Positions 1-8,936 of a stretch of DNA of 16,253 bases are shown piece after piece; position 1 is the stretch's first letter; each line of letters begins with the position of its first letter. Location: positions 1-16,253 of the forward strand of contig JAOALB010000336.1 in the NCBI GenBank assembly GCA_025331125.1, in the 5' to 3' direction. The notes under the pieces were generated by a model that was given only the letters and a program-made list of their open reading frames with translations, did no database searches and was not told the origin of the DNA. This stretch comes from Mycogone perniciosa. Lineage: Eukaryota; Ascomycota; Sordariomycetes; Hypocreales; Hypocreaceae. Both the position numbers and the translations under genes were made by a program.

Positions 1-71
1 ATCATGTTCTTATTGGCCCGTCGTTCCGATATTCTTCCGGACCCGGGCCTTGGCCTGGTCGGGTCGTGACA
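1..71 (-). repeat. Partial LTR-like end of a related gypsy element
   Basis: On the minus strand, starting at 71, the sequence begins TGTCACGACCCGACCA, identical over 16 bases to the start of the right LTR. It then diverges, with transitions, a transversion and gaps. It is GC-rich and lacks the RIP look of its neighbour at 72 onwards. It could be the diverged 3' LTR of an internally deleted element. It could also be the start of a different, younger family member inserted into the old RT region. Only 71 bases are visible, so the choice is open. Confidence 0.55.
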
Positions 72-959
72 ATAAAGAGGGTTAGATATACCCTTTAGCT
101 AATATATTGTCCAGATAATCATATAGGCTTTTAAGCTTTTTCTTATTTAAATTATAAATTTTATAAAAGGTAATACTAGCACTGTCCTTAAGCTTAATCA
201 TATAGTCCTATTAATTATATTCCAGTAGCTTTATATTAAGTATTTCCTTAAACAGCTTATTATACTTCCAGTATTTTTTAAGGATATTCTGCAGCCGTTC
301 TAGTAATACTGCCGTTTCGGGGCTTTTTATCTTAAGCATTTTATTAATATCGTTAAATGCTTTCTGTAAAAAGGCAATTATTCTTCAGATTCGTTTATCC
401 TTTCCTTTACTTTTCTTAAGTCTTACTTTTAAGTAGATTATTTCTGTAATTAAATTAAAGGTAACTTTCTTAATTCCTTTCTTCAGTATACCCAGGGGTT
501 CTATACAGGATTTCTTCCCTGCAGCTAAAGCCTTTCTAATAGTTCTAATTGCTAAAGAAGCTTCGCTATCGCGCCAATAAAGCTAGCCGTTTTCCCAGTC
601 AATATCAGGGTTATTGCATCTTAACTAAAGATAACCGAGAATGATATCATACCTATCGATATTCGCTATATCGCAAGGAACCACTCCTTTACATTCGGCG
701 ATTTTAAGCTCGAGATAATCAGTCTTTCGCTTAACCTATCCATCATTATACATAAAGGCTCCTCTTTCTGCCTAATAAAGTTAATACAGTCTGGTTTTCT
801 CTTTTTAAGGCAATTATAGGCGATTTACAGTTATAGGTGCAATAAAATTGCCTATCGCTCCGCTGTCCATTAATATATATAGCCGATATCCCTTAACTAT
901 TATCTCTAATTCGAGATATAGTAAATCTTTATTATCACTTTCATTATCTAATATTTTAA
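72..959 (-). pseudogene. Protease and N-terminal reverse transcriptase of pol (broken, truncated)
   Basis: This frame is offset from the Gag frame by what would be a -1 shift. It reads through an aspartic protease: the active site is LMDSGAIGNFI around 873-841 (the usual form is DSGAT), and a second protease block, YDIILG, lies near 651-634, followed by IDWENG near 605-585. After a Lys-rich linker the frame reaches the RT entry region, seen as YNLNKKKLKSL near 156-124 and AKGYI-stop-PS near 99-76. It then ends abruptly at 72 against LTR-like sequence. RT catalytic motifs, RNase H, integrase and any chromodomain are missing. Stops at RIP-type positions (for example TAG at 627 and TAA at 84) break it throughout. 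Confidence 0.8.
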
Positions 960-2471
960 AAAATATAATTTATTAATCGTTACCCTATAGCCCTTTTACA
1001 GGTAATATTAGTCGTTTCCTGATTTTTCTCTTCTTACGCAGATTTCGCAATTAGTTGGGGTTCCTTGAAGTAAATGCCACCTTCTCTTATTATAGGTGGT
1101 TCCTTTATAGGTAACAAAGTTAAACTGGTTTCAATGCAGTTCTCTTATAATCTAATTAATCTCTCTATCTTTTAAAGTAGGTTCGTTCCCTATATATTTC
1201 CATATTCGCTACTCTTAGAGTTTTTCTTATAGGTAGGTAGTGCATTTATCCTTCTAGCAGTATATGTAGTCTAGTGATAAGTATAGGGTATCATTAGCTT
1301 ATTATACATGCCAATCCCTTAATTTGTTTTGTTTGTGCGTAATACACCTTAAGCTATCGCACTCTGAGTGGTATTGTTGATTGCATTTAAACCTTCCATT
1401 ATAGCGGAAGTGCTATTCCATTAATTTCTCCTAACAGTAGATATAGCATCCTTTAGACTCGCATCCTTTAAGTCTTTATAGCTGACGATATTCCTTTAGG
1501 GTTTCGGTATCTGGTTCGATAATGACAATCTTAAGGTCTCGATACCGTATAGTTACAACCCATTCTTCGAAAGTATTGTAATCCTATACCTGTTCCACGG
1601 GGCAGAACGGGATTCTAATTAGGAATACATTATATTTTACTTTCTCTCGAAAGTGTACCATACACCTATATATAGTGCAAGTGACCCAGGATATAGCATA
1701 GTGCTCTTTGTAAATAAGGTTATTTGCGGCGTAGTCTCTTTATATGTAGAAATATACAGGTTCTTTGCATATAGCTAAAGCAACTAGAATGGCTTTAACG
1801 GCTATCTTGCTATTAGCTCCGTTTTGCGTATAGAGCTGTTTATATAGGCATAGGTTTATCCTGTTTTGCCGCGTACCTATAGCAACCTTCTCAATTAGGT
1901 TCAGGTAATATTCGTTCAGCTTACCTTTAAGGTTACTGTTTATAAATAGTATATTTTCTAGTTTTAAAGGTATAGCACTGTATAGTAATAGTCTATATCG
2001 TAAAGGGTCATTCTTATCTTTATCGTTAGAGTTACTGCTGCTAGTCTATCCTTTATTATCTGCAGTTATTCGGTTAAGACATCGGTAGTCGATTACAGCG
2101 ACTATTTATCTATCTAAAATACTATTATCCCCGTCTAACTCTATATAGCTAGAGTCTAGGTTTCGTTCCGTTAAACCGTCTAGGTGTAGTAAATACCTGT
2201 TTGCTTTATCTACTTTAAAAATATCTCTAAAAGTCAAGGACCTAAGTCTCAACCGGTATCCCTTTCAGTTTATTATAAATATTTTTCTAGGTCATTTCAG
2301 GTACTATCTGCTTCCATCCTTACTGGATTTATAAACAGGGCAGCTATTATTATAGTATATAGTCCAGCTAAATAATATATAATTAATGGTTTTCGAAACT
2401 ATATTAACCTTTTATCTAGGTTCTGGCGCAGGCTTCCAGGGTTTATTAATTCTCGGCTTTTATAAAGTTTT
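960..2471 (-). pseudogene. Unrecognised Cys/His-rich extension downstream of Gag, same frame
   Basis: After the Gag zinc knuckle the same minus-strand frame goes on for about 500 codons before the protease frame takes over. There are about twenty in-frame stops, almost all TAA/TAG at plausible former Gln or Trp codons, and no apparent indel. A stretch of about 100 codons (2043-1743) has no stop. The first half is rich in Leu, Lys and Tyr and looks helical. The second half carries a Cys/His cluster: Cys codons at 1463, 1448, 1436, 1385, 1361 and 1346, His at 1370 and 1337, then Cys at 1259, 1244, 1049 and 1040. I recognise no family. It may be an extra structural or zinc-binding domain of this element's Gag, or captured sequence. 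Ty3/gypsy elements usually place the protease close behind the knuckle; here the gap is about 1.6 kb. Confidence 0.6.
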
Positions 2472-3566
2472 ACAGTCCCTCGAAATATATCCTAGTTTAT
2501 TACAGTTATAATAAACGACCTTTACCTTTCCCTTTTAAATAGCGTCTAGATCTATTCGACTAAGTCTCCTATTATTAAAGCTGGCGATATATTCTTATCG
2601 CTTCTTACTTTAATTTATATATCCTCAATATTTATAAACTTATCCTAACTGCTATTATCCTTTCTTTATATCTAAATAGAGTTTGTAAAGTAAGTTGTTT
2701 GCGTCTATACATTTCTTAATAAACTCGGTGATGCCTTTATCGCGAGAGAATTTATAAGCTTCCCTCTTAACTTTTAGCTTAAGTCTATTATAAAAGCATT
2801 TAATAAAAGTAGAGTTTCCCTATTTGACTTTAAAAGTATAGTTCCTGAAATATACAGTATAGTTAAAGTATCTTCCTTTCTAGACTAAGTTTATAAATTT
2901 ATTTTCTGCAGTACATTCTTCATTAATGTTATTAAAGATATTCTTTGGTTCTTCCTTAAATCGATTATAGCTAGTGAATATAAACTATATCTGCTTATCG
3001 GCTTCGCTTCCGTTATTAAGGAAATCCCTTTAAGTGGGTTTAAACCACTCTAAGGCATTTCCTTTAAGTTGTCCAGCAGCTAAAAGGACTTTACTAGTCT
3101 TTATATTAAGGCTGGTTAGGAAGTAGGTGAAGTAGTTGCGTAGTTAAGTGAGAAACAGCTAAAGTGCTACAATACTTCTATTAAAGTGCTTAAGGGGTTG
3201 CATTTTAAGCGACTCTCTTAAGTCCCTTAAAGGTCGGTTTCCGCTATAGTTTAATATAAGGTTTAGAGCAGGTGGGGCCTGATTCTGCAAGTTTATAATG
3301 GTTGCTTGCTGTTAGTAAATCATTTGCTGAAGTCTAGCGTTTTCGGCAACTAGATATTAATAGCATTATTCCTGTTCTGTATAGTTGGCTTCTATACATT
3401 AAAAGGCTTCCTCTATGCGAATGCGTAGTTGTTCCGTTTCATCGACTTTATCCTCATCTTCGCTTCCACTCATATTATTGTCTCCATTATCGTCCTGCCC
3501 TTGGCGAGGAGGTGGAACGGAGGGTAGAGTATTGGGATTATTGGAAGAGGATGCTGCAGCGGACAT
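2472..3566 (-). pseudogene. Gag of the gypsy element (broken)
   Basis: Retroelement capsid/nucleocapsid protein. The ATG at 3566 opens a 55-codon acidic, Ser-rich N-terminus that ends at a TAA at 3399-3401. Past the stops the same frame continues with recognisable Gag capsid sequence, such as LKGNALEWFKPT around 3065-3030, and then a CCHC knuckle at 2513-2472. In the knuckle two ligands are changed by exactly RIP-type transitions: the first Cys reads TAT (2513) and the His reads TAT (2489). The remaining Cys codons (2504, 2474) are intact. The frame is uninterrupted by indels as far as I could follow it, so the damage is point mutation only. The element cannot make Gag. Confidence 0.84.
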
Positions 3567-3620
3567 GCTTGCAATATTGCTCAGGATTCTCAATGGCCTT
3601 CTAAACAAGAGTCGTTAACG

Positions 3621-4007
3621 TGTAACGATCCGGGTTAGTTCTTAACAGTCAAACCGAGGTTCGCAGGGTTTATATTAACAGAGAGGTCAGGGATAAATAC
3701 TAAGCAGGGTAATATAGTCATAATTCTATAGAATAGGCGGTTCTAGTGAATACAATTATTAACGACTATCTAAATAACTATATTAAATAAGTAATAAGCC
3801 AGTTATATATATATAAAAGAGATATATAGTAAATATATTTAGATCGTTTAGATTATAGTGATCCTGTTGATCTAGGATTACGGTTTTATACAGTAATCCC
3901 TCTTATAGGATTACGCTTACAGCTACGATCCATTGGTGATTGGTTGGAGGTTCCGACGTTCTGCCGTGATCCCGTGACCAGGTCTTCGACATGGTCGGGT
4001 CGTGACA
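3621..4007 (-). repeat. 5' long terminal repeat of the gypsy element (387 bp)
   Basis: On the minus strand this segment begins TGTCACGACCCGACC and ends GGATCGTTACA, so it has the canonical TG...CA ends. The termini are near-perfect inverted repeats (TGTCACGA against TGTAACGA). It lies directly upstream of the Gag ATG, 54 bases away. A TATA-like run (minus strand TATAAAA near 3886-3893) could serve as the LTR promoter. The primer-binding site would start at 3620 on the minus strand, but I could not match it to a known tRNA 3' end. The boundaries rest on the TG/CA ends and on the match with the sequence at 1-71. Confidence 0.72.
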
Positions 4008-4165
4008 ACAGGCTACTAACCTTAGAGAAGAGTAAAGAAAATACTAACAGTAGTTGGGTAGAAACTTTATACATTATAAGGAACTATTTTGTCAGGGAAA
4101 ACGCACACACACAGACACACACAAACCACACCCACGAGCACTTAATGGCAAGATGTGCAGTTCTC

Positions 4166-4208
4166 AAACCGTTGTACCAGGTCAGCAAAAGTGAAGTGTA
4201 CACCTCAG
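4166..4208 (+). repeat. Left copy of a 43-bp inverted repeat
   Basis: It matches the reverse complement of 5536-5578 at 39 of 43 positions. The inner 25 bases (4184-4208) are identical, and they include the palindrome GTGTACAC. Together the copies bound a 1413-bp segment. No target-site duplication is visible outside them. Confidence 0.8.
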
Positions 4209-4783
4209 CTATTGCTGCAAGTTAGGGTTGGAGAGTTGAAGAGTTGAAGGGGAAGAAGGGAAGATGGTTGGTAAATATCAAACAAAAACTACCTGCCTCT
4301 TTTTATAGCTATTCTTGTATTGGGCGGTAGTTCTATATTAATTAAAGAAAAAGGAAATGAAAAAGAAATTAGTATAGGTTTGGGTATGTAGGTTAGTCCC
4401 GACAAACTGTCAGGGAGGAGTGATAGCAGTAGTTCATTAATCTCTGAGGTCCTATTCCTTCAAGGTGGTCGGCGCTTTTATATACACACTCTGGCCTACG
4501 TGATCCCGAGAGCTGCAGAGTTTTCGATCTCCTGACAGTGTTTGTATGTAAAATGTGTTATTTCGAGTACGTGTAGGCTTGGTTACCTAGGTACTCTGTT
4601 GTCGGGAAACGCGCACTAAACACACACACAAATACACTAAATAGCAAGAAGGTAATTCCGGAAGACTGCAAGACGTACCATAGCTTTATAGAATTACCTT
4701 ATTAGACAAACAACTAAGCATATATGTTCACAAATGCCACCAGTTACCGTATGCGAAGAAACATGGCACATTCGACAACATGA

Positions 4784-4819
4784 CACATTCCGTGATTCCA
4801 GCGCACATTCCTTGATTCC
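4784..4819. repeat. Degenerate 20-bp tandem repeat
   Basis: CACATTCCGTGATTCC at 4784 recurs with one change (CACATTCCTTGATTCC) at 4804, a 20-base period. A shorter match, CACATTC, also lies at 4767. No function is evident. Confidence 0.6.
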
Positions 4820-5535
4820 CAACTAGCTTGTAATAACAGCCGGATTCGTAAGTCAATGACGATATCATGACAGCTAGATTTCCTAGATCCGGATGGTCAT
4901 GATCAATTAGTTAGCAAGTTTTCATGTATTTAAGCAGCCGCTTTTCCCACCTAACTTGGGATCAGCAAGAGTGTCAAATTCTATCATTTTATGCATTCGT
5001 CAATGAGCCCTCATACTGTTGATCTGTGATTGATAATTCTTCACAACAACCATCTTTGTGCGCGTGGACTAACCACCAGTGACTCAACACGCAAACTTTC
5101 TTGTTCCTTGAATCTAACTTAGCTTCTAGTGAGTTGTGAAGCGGGCTGGGTAGGTTAGAATGATGGAGATGGATGTGTGAGACCCAAGTTTGTGTGAATA
5201 TGTGGCGTTTTATTGCCAGATAATTTCCATTGTCCGCGGACTTCTGGATATGGATAATTATGATTTTCACCAGTTCACCACAGGCCAGCTCACAATCGGA
5301 TTACCATAGAGAGATTAGTATATATGCACTTTGTCTTCAGGGAACTTATGTTAGGCAATGTTCTCACTGGTTGTTCACTTCACAGCGTGTGAATATGAGT
5401 GAACATCCTCCGGTTAATCCGACCATTCTGATGAATATTCCATGTTTTCAGACAACCGCGTACTCGTGTAAGGAGAATGATTAGTAGTAACTAAAGATAG
5501 GCAGATTAGGGATGACAAGATGACTGTATTGGTCC

Positions 5536-5578
5536 CTGAGGTGTACACTTCACTTTTGCTTGTCTAGTACAACGGTTT
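5536..5578 (-). repeat. Right copy of the 43-bp inverted repeat
   Basis: This is the partner of 4166-4208 in opposite orientation. The four mismatches are clustered within a seven-base stretch. The pair could be terminal inverted repeats of a small non-autonomous DNA transposon, or two ends of separate copies; no transposase frame lies between them. Confidence 0.8.
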
Positions 5579-6133
5579 AACAATGGGCGGGAGAGTGCTT
5601 ATTCAACGTTATCATACCACACAGAGCGAATTTGCCTCCCGAGGGGCATAAGGCGCTTGGCGAGTCTATCTAAATAAGGATGCCAATTCCAGTGATATGC
5701 CTGTCTGGATAGCGGTTGATTATCGAGGCACATTGGCTGTGCAAATGAGGTTTAAAGTCAGGATTGATGTTTATAGTGGGACGATACAACACGATATGCG
5801 ACGTGATAACGACGTTCGTGAAACTTTCCTTATATTAGCTAGCTGAGTACTGCAGAAAACGGATCATTGCATGCATCTGGGTATAGTCCTCGTTTATTAC
5901 ATCCTATTTCTCCGTGTATCTGGGTTGTGATCCAAATACTGTTGGAGGACCCGGTATACAGTGCGAAATGCAACTACGTCACTCTCTAACACTGGGAGGG
6001 GGATGCCATTGTAGCGCGTCAACCACCACTATCCGTCCTGCTCCTGTATTTTTATCTACTTTATCGCGGATCGCGTTAAAGCTATTGGAAGCCGCCCAAA
6101 AAAAGGTCCTGGGGTCGCAGTCACTCTAGTAAC

Positions 6134-7905
6134 ATGGCTGGAGGATCGCGACCGAGCCCAGAGTCATCGCCGGCTTCGTTCCACACGAGCAAGGAAGATT
6201 CAGACGAGATATCCAAGTCGACGACAGCAAGCACTCCAACTCATGGACAGCCATGTCCTTATCGCGAAGCGCGAGAGTTGCCCCTTGAGTTAAAAGACCA
6301 TTGTCAGATCTTTCTGGAAGAGCAGCTATGTATGGCCCCCTCTCTTTTGAATCGGCGCCTCCTTTCGTTGATGAGTACTAAATAAAAGGCACAGACGTGT
6401 GCGCCATCAATCTGCTCCATAGCATTCTTGGCTCTGGGGTATCAAAGAGATCCCCCAACAGTAAGCCAGTGCTTATTCCTCCCCCAAGCCATCTCGCGCT
6501 CCTGAACACCATCGTCATTCACCCTGCTCACACCACGCGCGTCGAGAAACCGGAGCATCTCGATGTATCCTCCCTGGCACTGGGGTACCTTCGCAATGTA
6601 CTGGCCATAGTTGGACCCCTCAACGCCGACATGCGCACTGCATTTCAGTTTCATTCCCAGCCGAGATGGAGTCGCCGGACAGGCCGCGACAGCCCCGACA
6701 GCGATAGCGAGATGACCGATGGCGATTCTGAAGGCGATCACAACGTTTTGCGGTGCAAGATGGCCAACGAGCTCAGCGTATGGATCAAGGGTCAGGACTT
6801 TTGGTCTACTGTGGGGTGGGCTTTCAACTGCTGCACTTCGATGCCTCACCGATGGCGATACTGGAGAGCCTGGTTGGAGTTCATGATCGATGTCCTGGAC
6901 GCTGACTGGGCTGAGCGAGAACGACGCGACCAGGAGGCATATGAGGCGAACGGGCGGACGGGAGACGTACCTGTGGCCTCACGGACGGAGGCCATGATGG
7001 TCATGTACATGGATCAACAGGGTGGCCGTCAGAGCGGGCTTAAGGGAATTTTGAAGGCACTATTCGCATACGGTGGTAGCGTATCTTCGTCTGCCTTCCA
7101 TGAGGTCTTCGAGAAGGAACACCGGGGGCCGGGACGGCGATCAAAAAAGCGTAAACGAGAGCAGGTTTTCGATCTGGCAAATGACAAATTCGGCGACTAC
7201 TGTGACGACGAATCCATCTCATCGGGTGTCTCAGAGCCTCCGACACCGCAGAAGCAGCGCGCGGCGAGGGATGACTCGGCTGGATCGCTGGGTCCCGGCA
7301 TGGTTGAGTCTATTGGCCTCCGACTGCGACTGTTCAGGCTCCTTTCATTAGCAACATTTACCTTGCGCAAGCGTGCAGAATTGGACAGACTTTATGAAGA
7401 CTTTGCGGCCGGCATCAAGGTCCTTCCCCTCGAAATGTTCTCCCTATTTATCACGCAACGGCCAAACCCACTGCTGCTGGAAACACACGTCACCCTCTCC
7501 AAAGAAATGTTCCACCTCCTGTTACCCTCATCATACAAAGACCCCCGCAAGGTTGATCCGGAAGCAGATGCTATCGGTAGCCTCACGATGCCTATGCTAG
7601 AGCACTGTTTTGTCTGTTGTCCCGCAAATACTGTGAGTCTGGAGGACAACGCAAAACTGTCACTCGTTGTTGAAAGCGCGATACAGTTGCTATGGATTTG
7701 TGACATGGTCGAATATACGGATAGTTTTGCCGAGGCTGTCGAAAAGGGTATCAACGCAAGAATCAGCAAGGCGCAGAAGAGGAGGACAGGGAAAATGAGA
7801 ACAGACACTGGCGATATACATGCACTAGCGGTGTTGAATGCTTCCACGGATAGAATCCGAATTTTGTTGGAAGCCTTGAAAGCATCGAATGATGTGGGTG
7901 ACTAA
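6134..7905 (+). CDS. Unrecognised 568-aa protein with nuclear-localisation-like basic patch (one intron)
   Basis: Exons are 6134-6329 and 6395-7905. Splicing joins the codon T/AC to give a continuous Leu-rich helix (…LEEQLYVCAINLLHSIL…) and 568 residues. The ATG has A at -3 and G at +4, a good start context. Residues 1-45 are Ser/Pro-rich and probably disordered. An acidic Ser/Asp stretch (about 163-180) resembles casein kinase 2 sites. A basic patch, RRSKKRKR (313-320), looks like a nuclear localisation signal. The segments between and after these are Leu-rich and helical (about 190-245 and 370-565), which fits an alpha-solenoid or scaffold protein. There is no signal peptide, membrane segment or catalytic motif that I recognise. 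The gene converges on the complex I factor, with 236 bp between the stop codons. It is probably a nuclear protein; its function is unknown. Confidence 0.85.
6330..6394 (+). other. Intron of the 6134-7905 gene (65 bp)
   Basis: Donor GTATGG, branch-like GTACTAAAT about 15 bases before the end, acceptor CACAG. The intron lies after the first base of a codon, and removing it brings the two open frames into register. Unspliced, the upstream frame stops at 6383-6385. Confidence 0.85.
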
Positions 7906-8141
7906 ATTGGTTTCAATGGAAACTCTTCTGAACAACCAGACGAATATCAAATAATGAAGGCCAAAGAATTGGGGTGTTACAAGGGAAATGATAGTGATGA
8001 CTCTCTGGAGCAAGGCGTTTTGGGGGGATCTTGGTTTGCGGACTTGGGGTACACACTATGATACATATAATACATATTGATACCGATTCCCCGGCATGGA
8101 CTACGGGAAGGAGGTTAATTCTTCATCATTATCATAATTTC
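7906..8141. other. Convergent 3' intergenic region
   Basis: 236 bp between the stop codons of two converging genes. It must hold both 3' UTRs and polyadenylation regions. An AAATAAT run at 7949-7955 could serve the plus-strand gene. Nothing else was seen. Confidence 0.5.
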
Positions 8142-8782
8142 TTATCGTCCTTTTCCTGGTGTGGGCTTCCATGCTTCTGGTTGCCAGTTTTCGCCCGGCC
8201 CTTGAGCTCGTGCTCTGGTCCATGGGTCGTTCGGGCCCTCCTTGGTTTCGTCTCTTGATTTTACATCTTCTTCAGCTCTTGTGCCCAGAGTCTCTTGCCT
8301 CGTACCCCCAGTCTCTGACAGAGGCAGCGCCTGCGCCTGCGCCTGCGGAGGGGCCTCCATGACCTTTGGTTTCGCCTCCCACCGCGCATCCGCCTCAGCA
8401 GCGAGGCGCTTCATCCTCGCCTGGCGCACCACATCGGTCTGCTGCTCCTCCAGGTTCGGGGGGTCGCGGCGTGTATACCGGAGCCATTGGTGCCACTGCG
8501 GGCTGACCTTGACTTGGGAATAGTGCGTGGACCGTGGGTACGAGACGATGCGGCGCCAGCGCTCGGAGGTCTCGTGGGGGCCGCGAGTGAGGCGGAATTC
8601 CCAGAAAGTGTTGCCCTCGAGATCAAAGCCTGGAGCAAGCTGTAAGCTGAAATGCATGTACAGAGTGGCACTATCAGGGAAGGATTTGCTTTACCTATGA
8701 GGAAGCGCCGCCGCCAGGGGAGGCGGAGGGCCTTCCATTTGTACCATGCTTGCGCAATGGGACCTGTTTGCTTTGGAGACAT
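8142..8782 (-). CDS. NDUFAF2: Mitochondrial complex I assembly factor, NDUFAF2 / B17.2-like
   Basis: Exons on the minus strand are 8782-8695 and 8629-8142, giving 191 residues. The N-terminal half carries the hallmarks of the NDUFA12/NDUFAF2 (B17.2) family: WYKWKALRLPWRRRFLIGFDLEGNTFWEF (residues 13-41), then RWRRIVSYP, then QWHQWLRYTRRDPP. The last of these is the conserved core that docks on the complex I matrix arm. The C-terminal third is a Gln/Ala/Pro- and charge-rich tail without family resemblance. The continuation beyond the core with a disordered tail favours the assembly paralogue (NDUFAF2, called N7BML in Neurospora) over the NDUFA12 subunit. Its role is late assembly of NADH:ubiquinone oxidoreductase in mitochondria. 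The start chosen is the ATG directly before SPKQTGPIAQ; upstream in-frame sequence is not family-like. The gene diverges from the calponin gene. Confidence 0.9.
8630..8694 (-). other. Intron of the NDUFAF2-like gene (65 bp)
   Basis: On the minus strand: donor GTAAAG, branch-like CTTAC, acceptor CTCCAG. It interrupts a Gly codon after its first base. Splicing joins RRRFLI to GFDLEGNT, restoring the conserved family core that is otherwise split between two frames. Confidence 0.9.
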
Positions 8783-8936
8783 GAAACGGATGTTTTGTTG
8801 TCTTGCGAAAGGAAAGAAAATAATAGTGGTAGTACATGTATAGATAGTGGGTGTTGGATTATTCCTAGATACTAGATAACTATCTACTTTGAGCTGCCCG
8901 TTTGCGCCACGAGCACCAGCCACGACTGCCCACGTC

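Larger units (their letters stand above)
1..4007 (-). mobile_element. RIP-degraded Ty3/gypsy LTR retrotransposon, truncated in pol
   Basis: Reading the minus strand from right to left gives a 5' LTR (3621-4007), a Gag frame starting at an ATG at 3566, a CCHC knuckle (2513-2472), a long extension, an aspartic protease (DSGA at 867-856) and the start of reverse transcriptase (to 72). The order Gag-zinc knuckle-protease-RT is that of Ty3/gypsy elements. The stretch is strongly AT-rich and TpA-rich, and its in-frame stops are mostly TAA or TAG where Gln or Trp is expected. That is what RIP leaves (CpA to TpA on either strand). RNase H, integrase and most of RT are absent. An LTR-like end at 1-71 closes the left side, but its sequence differs from the right LTR, so this may be a truncated element beside another one. 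No target-site duplication can be tested because the left end lies outside the window. Confidence 0.85.
4008..6133. other. Intergenic region with repeat relics, no supported gene
   Basis: Open frames here are short, have unconvincing composition and lack recognisable domains. The region holds an AC-rich stretch (4098-4131), two diverged direct copies of a short sequence (about 4090 and 4600), a pair of 43-bp inverted repeats (4166-4208 and 5536-5578) and a degenerate 20-bp tandem repeat (4784-4819). It looks like old transposon debris grading into the promoter of the gene at 6134. I see no tRNA or rRNA. Confidence 0.6.

Noticed and set aside
2041..2099. Minus-strand VIDYRCLNRITADNK, resembling the RT motif VDYRxLNxIT
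   Set aside because: The sequence before and after does not continue as RT. The frame is that of the Gag extension, and the true RT start lies at 72-250 downstream of the protease. The resemblance is treated as coincidence.
3415..3618. 67-codon plus-strand open frame in the Gag N-terminal region
   Set aside because: It is the antisense shadow of the Gag N-terminus; the minus frame continues into recognisable capsid sequence while this one does not.
5914..6129. 71-codon plus-strand frame just upstream of the 6134 gene
   Set aside because: It ends five bases before the chosen ATG, in a different register, and shows no domain. An extra upstream exon was considered, but no convincing splice pair was found.
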